Shown here: in pieces, positions 1 through 6,077 of the stretch
Layout of the letters: every line of letters starts with the position of its first letter
Position numbering within the stretch: position 1 is the stretch's first letter
Assembly (NCBI GenBank): GCA_030156305.1
Contig: JASGMZ010000040.1
Coordinates: forward strand, 1 to 15,995
Length of the DNA stretch: 15,995 nt
Reading direction: 5' to 3'
DNA from: Bacteroidales bacterium
GTDB taxonomy: Bacteria; Bacteroidota; Bacteroidia; Bacteroidales; UBA12077
The notes under the pieces: model-generated
What the model saw: only the letters and a program-made list of their open reading frames with translations
What the model was told of the DNA's origin: nothing
Database searches by the model: none
Position numbers and translations under genes: made by a program

Positions 1-17
1 AACTGCGTTACGCTCGC

Positions 18-61
18 ATTGGCAATTAGTCATTTACGTCAGTAAACTCCTGGCTGCCAAT
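18..61. repeat. Palindromic intergenic segment, nested inverted repeats
   Basis: Two nested inverted repeats are visible: an outer ATTGGCA (18-24) with TGCCAAT (55-61), and an inner TTTAC (33-37) with GTAAA (42-46) around a GTCA loop. A further TGACGT at 81-86 could pair with ACGTCA at 36-41. No convincing gene covers positions 1-240. The plus-strand frame from base 1 stops at 43-45, and a minus-strand frame across 35-130 gives only about 31 codons with no ATG. The structure could be a dispersed palindromic element, part of a small RNA or a terminator of a gene to the left. The window alone does not decide between these. Confidence 0.4.
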
Positions 62-243
62 TCTTCGCAAGCCTTGTTCTTGACGTTTTTTATTACGCCC
101 CTAAAAAACTGGTGTTTTCTAAGATGCACTAATTAATTTTTGCAATCGATTTGATGCTTTGAATAACGGAAAATTTGAGTACTGGAGTGTTATGTTAAAA
201 ATTAGATTCATCTAAGAATATTTCAGAATAAGGAGGTGAAAAT

Positions 244-360
244 ATGCAGGAGATAAGGTATTCGATGCAGAATAATTCCGGGTTTATGTCCCAATTAAGA
301 GAGCAGGTAGCTGGTTATTTCGAAAGAAATCATTGCTCTGAGATAGGAAATTTAATTTAG
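244..360 (+). CDS. 38-aa small ORF with perfect Shine-Dalgarno; possible desaturase N-terminal relic
   Basis: The ORF starts with ATG at 244 and ends with TAG at 358-360. Upstream, AAGGAGGTGA (230-239) is a full complement to the 16S rRNA 3' end at ideal spacing, which is rare in Bacteroidota, where most genes lack such sites. A hairpin follows directly. The product has no signal peptide or membrane segment. Its pattern (IRY, then NN, F, LR, V, YF, N, GN) resembles what I remember of the first 35 residues of Bacteroidota acyl-lipid fatty acid desaturases, before their first membrane helix. It could therefore be the surviving 5' end of a desaturase gene whose body was deleted, or a genuine small protein or leader. 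The resemblance comes from memory and was not tested by alignment. Confidence 0.4.
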   Translation: MQEIRYSMQNNSGFMSQLREQVAGYFERNHCSEIGNLI

Positions 361-365
361 TTTTA

Positions 366-415
366 AAAACCACTCAGAAGTATGCCTATCCATGCTATTC
401 CAGAGTGGCTTTTTA
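366..415 (+). terminator. Hairpin terminator after the small ORF
   Basis: CCACTC (370-375) pairs with GAGTGG (403-408), with a second inner helix AGTATG/CATGCT and bulges between. Five T residues follow at 410-414. It begins a few bases after the stop codon of the 38-codon ORF, which implies that the ORF lies on a real transcript. Confidence 0.55.
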
Positions 416-504
416 AAAGGAGTTATTCAACACGGCAAAATGCTTAATAAACCTGGATTGGATGTATAACTTAGTGAACTATAAACGTTATATTTTTCGA
501 AAAA

Positions 505-954
505 TTATTTTACCAGCTTTACATTAACAGCTACCAGGCCTTTGGGGCCTTTTTCAATTTCAAAGCTAACAATATTACCCTCATTAATCTCTTCGAGTAT
601 ATTATTTATATGCACAAAAATACTCTCTTTGGTTTCAGAATCCTTAATAAATCCGTATCCTTTTGAATCATTAAAAAAAGTTAACGTTCCTTTTCGTATT
701 GGATCGAGTTCATCTTCTTCGCTTTTGTTTGGAACACTCACCAGGATATCTTCTGCTTTGATATCGTCTTTTTCATCCGGATCGGGCGGAGTTGAGGTAA
801 TTACTCCATTTTTATCGACATAAGCAATCATATCGTCCAGACTATTCTTTTCCCCTTCTCTTTTTTCTAACTTTTTTTGTACTTTATCTTTTCTTTTTTT
901 CTCTTTCTTTCTTCGTACTTCTTTTTTGTTAAATGATTCTTGTGATCGGCCCAT
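505..954 (-). CDS. Cold-shock-domain protein with basic N-terminal extension
   Basis: This 149-residue protein has three parts. A Lys/Arg/Glu-rich, probably helical extension spans residues 1-37. A linker and acidic segment (about 38-85) contains the motif AYVDKNGVITSTPPDP. A C-terminal cold-shock domain (about 86-149) carries RNP1 (KGYGFIKD, 98-105) and RNP2 (IFVHI, 112-116). Cold-shock domains bind single-stranded RNA or DNA and melt RNA structure, and the charged tail may add RNA or ribosome affinity. The opening MGRSQESFNKKE is typical, from memory, of a Bacteroidota cold-shock subfamily, which supports the ATG at 954. It lies 50 bp downstream of the sigma factor gene, with no TAnnTTTG promoter in the gap, so co-transcription is likely. 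Confidence 0.85.
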   Translation of the reverse strand: MGRSQESFNKKEVRRKKEKKRKDKVQKKLEKREGEKNSLDDMIAYVDKNGVITSTPPDPDEKDDIKAEDILVSVPNKSEEDELDPIRKGTLTFFNDSKGYGFIKDSETKESIFVHINNILEEINEGNIVSFEIEKGPKGLVAVNVKLVK

Positions 955-1004
955 AAATAAATTTTAGTTTTTAAATTATTTTTTTTGTTTTTATTCTATA
1001 ATTG

Positions 1005-1868
1005 TTAATCAAGGAATGCTAAATTCCCTTTTAACAATGATTTTAGCCTTATTAATCCACGGCGTCTAATTTGTCTTATTCGCTCAGATGACATTTTATA
1101 GATAACTGCCATATCGTGTAATGAATATATCGGGCTATCAAATAACCCAAACGACATGGTAATTATCTCGGCTTCCCGGCGGGTAAGTTTATTCAGTGCC
1201 CGGCTTATATTTGTGGTTAATGATTCTTGTAATAAGTTGTTATCAGGCGAGGGAATATTTCCTGTTTGTACTAAATCGTACAAACTAAATTCTGAGTCGC
1301 TGTCATTTGAGATGGGTTTATCAAACGAAGCTTGCCGTTTTTTGATATGGTTGGCAATTTTAACATCATTCTTAGATAAATCAAGATAATTTGCCAGTTC
1401 AGTGTCCGTAGGTTCCCGTTCAAGTTTTTGTTCAAGATAGGGAATAGCACCTGAAATTTTATTAATCGATGACAATCGGTTAATAGGCAACCTTACAATT
1501 CTGTTTTGGTTTGAGATTGCTTGCATGATAGATTGCCGGATCCACCATACAGCGTAGGAAATAAATTTAAATCCCCGGGTTTCGTCAAATTTTTTAGCTG
1601 CAATAACCAGTCCTACATTTCCCTCATTAATTAAGTCGGAAAATGATAAGCCATGATTTTGATATTGTTTGGCAACCGATACAACAAAACGCAAATTTGA
1701 AAGCACCAATTTATCCAAGGCTTCATTATCGCCCTTGTGAATACGAATCGATAATTCCACTTCTTCATCAGCCGTTAGAATGGGGTATTTACTAATATCT
1801 TGAAAATAACAATTAATGGATGCTTCGTTACGAAGGGTTATTTGTTTTGTTATTTTTAATTGCCTCAT
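1005..1868 (-). CDS. RpoD-like sigma-70 family RNA polymerase sigma factor (paralogue)
   Basis: The 287-residue sigma factor has the compact Bacteroidota RpoD layout, with no region 1.1 and no non-conserved insert. Region 1.2 lies near residues 15-45. Region 2 includes the RpoD-like NLRFVVSVAKQYQNHGLSF and the melting motif GFKFISYAVWWIRQSI. Region 3 follows, and region 4 ends in a helix-turn-helix (SLHDMAVIYKMSSERIRQIR). The core-binding and melting parts match housekeeping RpoD well. Region 4 is divergent: the usual TLEEIG...LTRERVRQIKEKA is replaced by SLHDMA...MSSERIRQIRRRG. I therefore read it as an alternative paralogue rather than the primary sigma factor. It sits among cold-shock and RNA-chaperone genes, suggesting a stress role (inference). 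The upstream gap lacks TAnnTTTG but holds two palindromes. Confidence 0.85.
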   Translation of the reverse strand: MRQLKITKQITLRNEASINCYFQDISKYPILTADEEVELSIRIHKGDNEALDKLVLSNLRFVVSVAKQYQNHGLSFSDLINEGNVGLVIAAKKFDETRGFKFISYAVWWIRQSIMQAISNQNRIVRLPINRLSSINKISGAIPYLEQKLEREPTDTELANYLDLSKNDVKIANHIKKRQASFDKPISNDSDSEFSLYDLVQTGNIPSPDNNLLQESLTTNISRALNKLTRREAEIITMSFGLFDSPIYSLHDMAVIYKMSSERIRQIRRRGLIRLKSLLKGNLAFLD

Positions 1869-1886
1869 TTATTTTATTTGGTATTT

Positions 1887-1903
1887 ATTTTATAATATAA
1901 AAT
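1887..1903. promoter_or_regulatory. AT-only palindrome upstream of sigma factor gene
   Basis: ATTTTATA-A-TATAAAAT is a perfect inverted repeat with a one-base centre, ending 19 bp before the sigma factor start codon. It could be an operator or a leader hairpin. In such AT-rich DNA it could also arise by chance. Confidence 0.25.
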
Positions 1904-1914
1904 TTTCTATAAAA

Positions 1915-1955
1915 TTTATATCTGCTTTCGATCCTTAGATAAAAGCAGATATAAA
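1915..1955 (-). terminator. 14-bp perfect hairpin after the RRM-csp unit
   Basis: TTTATATCTGCTTT (1915-1928) pairs perfectly with AAAGCAGATATAAA (1942-1955) across a 13-base loop. It lies 24 bp past the cold-shock protein stop and before the sigma factor gene. On the minus strand the stem is followed by an AT-rich stretch (TTTTATAG) rather than a clean T run. It may be a partial terminator that lets some transcription reach the sigma factor, or an RNA-processing or end-protection hairpin. Confidence 0.5.
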
Positions 1956-1978
1956 TATATCGCCAACGTAATATATTT

Positions 1979-2176
1979 TTATGCTGGTTTTACATGAGTA
2001 GCATATAAGCCTTTGTCGCCTTGTTTAGTTTCAAATACAACTTTCTGCTCAGCCTGTAGGCCTTCATAAGCTGTTACTAATCCACTGCGATGTACAAATA
2101 TATCATCTCCCCCTTCAGATTCGATAAATCCAAAACCTTTGATACTGTCGTACCATTTTACTTTTCCGTTAATCAT
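1979..2176 (-). CDS. CspA-family cold-shock protein, 65 aa
   Basis: This single cold-shock domain fills the whole protein. RNP1 is KGFGFIES (residues 13-20), RNP2 is DIFVHRSG (25-32), and aromatic residues W8, F15, F17 and F27 suit a nucleic-acid-binding face. The length is normal for CspA proteins, which act as single-strand RNA chaperones in the cytoplasm. The start follows the RRM protein gene by 11 bp on the same strand, so the two are probably co-transcribed and share the long leader upstream. A hairpin at 1915-1955 closes the unit. Confidence 0.93.
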   Translation of the reverse strand: MINGKVKWYDSIKGFGFIESEGGDDIFVHRSGLVTAYEGLQAEQKVVFETKQGDKGLYATHVKPA

Positions 2177-2187
2177 CTTTTACTTAA

Positions 2188-2448
2188 TTATCGGTTATAA
2201 TTTTCTCTTTTTGGTTTTGCTTCATTAACAACAATTTCTCTGTTTTCGAAAGTTGCTCCGTTCAGTTCTTCAATTGCTTTTTTTGCTTCTTCATCGTTTT
2301 CCATGGTAACAAAGCCAAAACCTTTACTTCTGCCATTGTACTTGTCCACAATAACTTTTGCGGAACTTACTGTTCCATAATCTGCGAAAATACCTTCCAG
2401 GTCATTTTCATTTACCTTGTAATCAAGGTTTCCTACATAAATGTTCAT
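2188..2448 (-). CDS. RRM-domain RNA-binding protein, 86 aa
   Basis: This is one RNA recognition motif with a short basic tail. RNP2 is IYVGNL (residues 3-8) and RNP1 is KGFGFVTM (42-49), with the expected beta-alpha-beta order. The C-terminus (KPKRENYNR) is basic and probably flexible. Small single-RRM proteins of this kind occur in cyanobacteria and Bacteroidota and bind single-stranded RNA, often in connection with cold or post-transcriptional control. It is the first gene of an operon with the 65-residue cold-shock protein. A TAnnTTTG promoter about 240 bp upstream implies a long 5' untranslated leader, a common trait of cold-regulated mRNAs. Confidence 0.92.
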   Translation of the reverse strand: MNIYVGNLDYKVNENDLEGIFADYGTVSSAKVIVDKYNGRSKGFGFVTMENDEEAKKAIEELNGATFENREIVVNEAKPKRENYNR

Positions 2449-2685
2449 TGTAATTTTATTTAAATGGTTTGCTTTTAACTACAGGAAAGTTTTGTTTATT
2501 TAGAAAAGATATGCTTTTCCTCTTTTCTTTGGTGAAAGTGGATTTGTTTAATACTTAACCATATAGACCTAACTTATAAATTGCTGTTAATTAAAAGTTT
2601 TTAAAAATGATTTAAAAACGAGTGCAGTAATTAACTAATAGATTATTGAAAATTAGCTAATAAAAGCACAAGATTAAAATCTTGT
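2449..2685 (-). promoter_or_regulatory. Long 5' leader of the RRM-csp transcript
   Basis: If transcription starts just after the -7 element at 2686-2693, the leader is about 230 nt and contains no long ORF. It is AT-rich and includes a 6-bp hairpin GAAAAG/CTTTTC (2503-2508 with 2514-2519) close to the RRM start codon. Long leaders in cold-shock mRNAs often act as RNA thermometers or stability elements. That role is an inference here. Confidence 0.4.
2668..2685. promoter_or_regulatory. Perfect 18-bp palindrome at the RRM-csp transcription start
   Basis: ACAAGATT-AA-AATCTTGT is a perfect inverted repeat abutting the minus-strand -7 element. It covers the expected transcription start, so it could be a repressor operator or form a hairpin at the very 5' end of the mRNA that protects it from decay. 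Confidence 0.5.
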
Positions 2686-2693
2686 CAAATGTA
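2686..2693 (-). promoter_or_regulatory. -7 element, RRM-csp promoter
   Basis: The minus-strand reading TACATTTG matches the Bacteroidota -7 consensus TAnnTTTG. No clear TTTG -33 element was found at the usual spacing. Confidence 0.5.
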
Positions 2694-2830
2694 CGGTTTT
2701 ATTTTTAAGGGAGTACTATGGTTTTGTATTTTTATTCTAATCTTCAATAACAATTTTTTAAAAATTCTACATGAATCAATGCTATTCGACAGGAAATTGG
2801 TTTTTTCATTAATCATCTAAATTAAAAGAA

Positions 2831-2838
2831 TATCTTTG
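2831..2838 (+). promoter_or_regulatory. -7 element, DEAD-box helicase promoter
   Basis: TATCTTTG matches TAnnTTTG exactly. A start of transcription near 2844 gives a leader of about 20 nt to the ATG at 2865. The -33 element is not obvious. Confidence 0.5.
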
Positions 2839-2864
2839 CAGTTAAAATATTGAAGTTAAAGAAG

Positions 2865-4064
2865 ATGAAATTTACCGCATTTAATTTAAATGAACATATT
2901 CTCGAAGCGATTTCGTATATGGGTTTTAACGAAGCTACACCTGTACAGGAGAAAGCTATCCCGGAAATTATGTCGGGGAATGATTTGATTGCTTGTGCTC
3001 AAACGGGTACGGGTAAAACCGCAGCATTTGTTTTGCCTGTGATTGATAAGCTTTCTCGAAAAAAAAGTACATCATTAAGTACATTAATCATTGTGTCTAC
3101 CCGTGAGCTGGCTATTCAGATTGATAAAGAAATTCAGGGTTTTTCTTATTTCACAAATATTGGTTCGTGTCCCGTTTATGGAGGTGGCGATGGACAGGAT
3201 TTTAATACAGAACGTAATGCTTTAAAAGGAAATACAGATATTATTGTGGCCACACCTGGGAAATTAATATCTCATCTAAAAATGGGATATGTACAATTTA
3301 ATGATTTGCAATATTTAATTCTTGATGAAGCGGATAAAATGCTTGATATGGGATTTTATGAGGATATCATGAATATTATCTCATATATGCCAAAAAAGCG
3401 GCAAACACTTATGTTTAGTGCTACCATGCCACCCAAGATTAGAAAACTTGCCAGTCAGATTCTTCAAAATCCTAAAGAAATTACTATTGAACTTTCCAAA
3501 CCAGCTGAAGGAATTTTACAAGCTGCTTATTTAGTATATAATGAACAAAAGACAGCATTGATAGGCTATTTGATTGCTAATAAACCTGAGTACGAAAGTA
3601 TTCTTATTTTTACCTCAACCAAAAGCAATGTCTCTACCATTGTGCGTAAGCTTAAGGGGAATAATCTTTCTGTTGAAGGAATTTCATCTGATTTGGAGCA
3701 GGAAGAGCGTGAAAATGTTCTTTCACGTTTTCGGGCTAAACGAACAAGAGTATTAGTAGCTACTGATGTTATTAGCCGGGGGATTGATATAAAAGATATT
3801 CACCTGGTTATTAATTATGATGTACCTCAGGATGCAGAGGATTATGTACATCGAGTGGGAAGAACAGCTCGTGCAGAAGCTACAGGCGTAGCGCTAACGT
3901 TTATTAATCAGGATGATATGTTTCGATTTAAACGGATTGAAACATTGATTGAAACTGAAATTATTAAAATGCCAGTACCCCCTCAAATAGGAGAGAGTCC
4001 GGAATGGAATGCAAAGCCAGAAAAAAAATATAACTCTAAAAACTATAAACGAAAAAGGAAATAA
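2865..4064 (+). CDS. DEAD-box ATP-dependent RNA helicase
   Basis: The ATG at 2865 gives 399 residues. A TTG at 2850 is in frame but would leave almost no leader after the predicted promoter, and the family usually begins close to F-x-x-F/L-N-L-N. All helicase motifs are present: Q motif (TPVQEKAIP, Q28), motif I AQTGTGKT (45-52), TRELA (79-83), TPGK (130-133), DEAD (154-157), SAT (185-187), motif V ATDVISRGID (299-308) and motif VI HRVGRTAR (329-336). The tail after 380 is short and basic. Such proteins unwind short RNA duplexes with ATP in ribosome assembly or mRNA decay, often at low temperature. Divergent placement from the RRM/csp unit and a convergent csp fit a cold-adaptation role. The exact orthologue (RhlE, CshA or DeaD type) is not assigned. 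Confidence 0.95.
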   Translation: MKFTAFNLNEHILEAISYMGFNEATPVQEKAIPEIMSGNDLIACAQTGTGKTAAFVLPVIDKLSRKKSTSLSTLIIVSTRELAIQIDKEIQGFSYFTNIGSCPVYGGGDGQDFNTERNALKGNTDIIVATPGKLISHLKMGYVQFNDLQYLILDEADKMLDMGFYEDIMNIISYMPKKRQTLMFSATMPPKIRKLASQILQNPKEITIELSKPAEGILQAAYLVYNEQKTALIGYLIANKPEYESILIFTSTKSNVSTIVRKLKGNNLSVEGISSDLEQEERENVLSRFRAKRTRVLVATDVISRGIDIKDIHLVINYDVPQDAEDYVHRVGRTARAEATGVALTFINQDDMFRFKRIETLIETEIIKMPVPPQIGESPEWNAKPEKKYNSKNYKRKRK

Positions 4065-4067
4065 AAA

Positions 4068-4093
4068 AAGCCTGCTGAATTTTCAACAGGCTT
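4068..4093 (-). terminator. Intrinsic terminator between convergent helicase and csp genes
   Basis: AAGCCTGCTGA (4068-4078) pairs with TCAACAGGCTT (4083-4093) with one mismatch and a four-base loop. On the minus strand it is followed by a long T run, so it is a strong terminator for the cold-shock gene. On the plus strand, where no long T run follows, it would serve the helicase only weakly. Confidence 0.8.
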
Positions 4094-4121
4094 ATACATT
4101 CGGTAAATTTTTAAAGCAATC

Positions 4122-4313
4122 TTATATAACTTTTACGTTTACTGCGTTTAATCCTTTTTTACCTTCTTGTAATTCAAACTCCACGTGGTCTTCTTCACGA
4201 ATTTCGTCAATTAAACCTGATACGTGTACAAAATGTTCTTTGTCTGAATCGTCCTCTTTAATGAATCCATATCCTTTTGAATCATTAAAGAATTTTACTG
4301 TTCCTGTGTTCAT
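4122..4313 (-). CDS. CspA-family cold-shock protein, 63 aa
   Basis: This single cold-shock domain has RNP1 KGYGFIKE (residues 13-20) and the RNP2 variant HFVHVSG (27-33). I chose the ATG at 4313 (MNTGTVKFFND), the standard family start. An in-frame ATG at 4343 lies inside the -7 promoter element and would add ten unrelated residues. The protein closely resembles the C-terminal domain of the 149-residue cold-shock protein in the same window (FFNDSKGYGFIK in both), so the two are probably paralogous domains. It is monocistronic, with its own promoter and a strong terminator, and convergent with the DEAD-box helicase. The expected role is RNA chaperone. Confidence 0.93.
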   Translation of the reverse strand: MNTGTVKFFNDSKGYGFIKEDDSDKEHFVHVSGLIDEIREEDHVEFELQEGKKGLNAVNVKVI

Positions 4314-4342
4314 TATAAAAAATTTTAAATTAAAATACGGCA

Positions 4343-4350
4343 CAAAGGTA
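4343..4350 (-). promoter_or_regulatory. -7 element, csp promoter
   Basis: The minus-strand reading TACCTTTG matches TAnnTTTG. It predicts a leader of roughly 24 nt to the ATG at 4313 and rules against the upstream ATG at 4343. Confidence 0.5.
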
Positions 4351-4422
4351 GTATTATAAATTATATCTCAACCTAAAAATGAAATTATTTTACTATTATT
4401 TTCAGAAACTCATAAAATAGCT

Positions 4423-4448
4423 AACCCGCTCCATGATTAGAGCGGGTT
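4423..4448 (-). terminator. GC-rich hairpin downstream of the aldehyde dehydrogenase unit
   Basis: AACCCGCTC (4423-4431) pairs perfectly with GAGCGGGTT (4440-4448) across an eight-base loop. On the minus strand it lies about 55 bp after the ALDH7 stop, with a weak T-rich tail. On the plus strand it is followed by TTTTCG. It is probably the terminator of the dehydrogenase operon. Confidence 0.65.
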
Positions 4449-4504
4449 TTCGTTCATTTAGTTTGCTTAAAAAAATTATACAATTTTATTAATATAAATT
4501 AAAA

Positions 4505-6061
4505 TTAAAAAGCAAATTTTATTCCTTGTGCCAGAGGCAAATCTTCGCCAAAGTTAATCGTATTGGTCTGGCGTCGCATATAGGCTTTCCACGAGTCTGA
4601 ACCCGATTCGCGGCCACCCCCTGTATCTTTCTCCCCACCAAAAGCACCTCCAATTTCTGCTCCGGAGGTTCCACTGTTTACATTGGCAATGCCGCAATCG
4701 GAACCTACTTCGCTTAAGTACTGTTCACTCTCGCGCATATTCAGGGTAAACAGTGACGATGACAATCCTTGTGGAACATTATTGTTAAGCTCAAGGGCTT
4801 CGTCAAAGGTTTTGTATTTGATTAGGTAAACAATAGGAGCAAATGTTTCTTCCTGCACAATGTTATAATGGTTTTCGGCTTCAGCAATAGCAGGAACCAC
4901 ATAATTTCCCGAAGAATATTTATCTCCTTCTAATACTTTACCGCCAAATAGAATTTTTCCGCCTTCTTTTTCAACTTCTTTTACAGCATGAGTAAATGCA
5001 TCTACCGAATGATGGTCGATCAGTGGCCCAACCAGGGTGTTTTTATCCAAAGGATTTCCAATCTTGTTCACCACTTGTTCATAGGCATCGATTAATTGTT
5101 CTTTTACCTCGTCGTAAATTTTTTCGTGAACAATCACACGGCGGGTGGATGTACAACGTTGTCCGGCAGTGCCTACGGCACCAAATACAATTGATGGGAT
5201 AGCCATCTTAAGGTCTGCCGAGTCGGATACGATTACCGCGTTGTTTCCTCCTAATTCAAGAATGGTTTTTCCCAGTCGTTTCCCAACGATAGCTCCAACA
5301 CGTTTCCCAACAGCCGTTGAGCCGGTAACTGAAAACAACGGAACTCGTTTATCAGCTAAAAAGTTATCTCCCATAACCGATGACTTAGCGATGATTAAAT
5401 TAAATACTCCCTCAGGCACATCATTTTCCTTTAACACTTTTTGAATGATATTCATAGTAGCAATGGCCGAAAGAGGTGTCTTTGAGCTTGGCTTCCAAAT
5501 TACCACATCGCCAGCAATAGCTGCCAGCATAGTGTTCCATGCCCAAACCGCTACCGGAAAATTAAATGATGTAATTAATCCAACCAATCCAATAGGATGG
5601 TATTGATCATACATCCGGTGATTTCTGCGTTCTGAATGCATGGTAAATCCATTGAGTAAGCGGGATTGCCCTACGGCAAAATCACAAATGTCAATCATTT
5701 CCTGTACTTCGCCTAATCCTTCCTGGTAAATTTTTCCCATTTCAAGGGTTACCAGCTTCCCTAAATCCTCTTTGGCTTCTCGAATAGCTAACCCAATCTG
5801 ACGAACAATCTCCCCTCTCTTAGGAGCAGGGATTTCTCTCCAAACCTTAAATGCAGATTGTGCCTTTGCGATTATATTTTCATAATCGTCGAGGGTTGCA
5901 TTTTTTACTTTAGCAATCTCTTGTCCATCAATGGGTGATACAGACGAAGTCAGTGTTCCGTCTGTATCAAACCATTCAGTACCTGTTGTTACACCGGGGT
6001 TAATATCTTTGATTCCCAGTCGTTCTAATAATTCTTGTATTTTAAATTCTTTTGTAGTCAT
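4505..6061 (-). CDS. ALDH7-type aldehyde dehydrogenase (alpha-aminoadipate semialdehyde / piperideine-6-carboxylate dehydrogenase)
   Basis: This 518-residue NAD(P)-dependent aldehyde dehydrogenase has the full catalytic set: N167 (TSFNFPV), the nucleotide-site GSTAVG (247-252), general base E269 (LELGGNN) and nucleophile C303 (GQRCTSTRR). The C-terminal signature GGEKDTGGGRESGSD, followed by an MRR and DLPLAQGIKF segment, is characteristic of the antiquitin/ALDH7 family. That family oxidises alpha-aminoadipate 6-semialdehyde (in equilibrium with piperideine-6-carboxylate) to aminoadipate in lysine breakdown. It starts 16 bp after the glutamate semialdehyde dehydrogenase gene, so the two form an operon joining two amino-acid semialdehyde oxidations. 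Some ALDH7 members also act on other aldehydes, including betaine aldehyde, so the substrate is inferred. Confidence 0.9.
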   Translation of the reverse strand: MTTKEFKIQELLERLGIKDINPGVTTGTEWFDTDGTLTSSVSPIDGQEIAKVKNATLDDYENIIAKAQSAFKVWREIPAPKRGEIVRQIGLAIREAKEDLGKLVTLEMGKIYQEGLGEVQEMIDICDFAVGQSRLLNGFTMHSERRNHRMYDQYHPIGLVGLITSFNFPVAVWAWNTMLAAIAGDVVIWKPSSKTPLSAIATMNIIQKVLKENDVPEGVFNLIIAKSSVMGDNFLADKRVPLFSVTGSTAVGKRVGAIVGKRLGKTILELGGNNAVIVSDSADLKMAIPSIVFGAVGTAGQRCTSTRRVIVHEKIYDEVKEQLIDAYEQVVNKIGNPLDKNTLVGPLIDHHSVDAFTHAVKEVEKEGGKILFGGKVLEGDKYSSGNYVVPAIAEAENHYNIVQEETFAPIVYLIKYKTFDEALELNNNVPQGLSSSLFTLNMRESEQYLSEVGSDCGIANVNSGTSGAEIGGAFGGEKDTGGGRESGSDSWKAYMRRQTNTINFGEDLPLAQGIKFAF

Positions 6062-6077
6062 TTTTATATTTTTTTGA

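Noticed and set aside
1..45. 3' end of a plus-strand gene entering from the left
   Set aside because: The 14 codons before the stop at 43-45 show no recognisable protein and lie within the inverted repeats.
542..823. 93-codon plus-strand frame opposite the 149-residue cold-shock protein
   Set aside because: Ser/Leu/Ile-rich translation typical of an antisense shadow. The minus-strand frame has clear RNP motifs.
4423..4448. Mobile or REP-like palindrome
   Set aside because: Single copy in the window and placed just after the dehydrogenase operon, so a terminator is the simpler reading.
5145..5444. 99-codon plus-strand frame inside the ALDH7 gene
   Set aside because: Antisense to conserved catalytic regions (E269, C303). 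Low-complexity translation with no domain.
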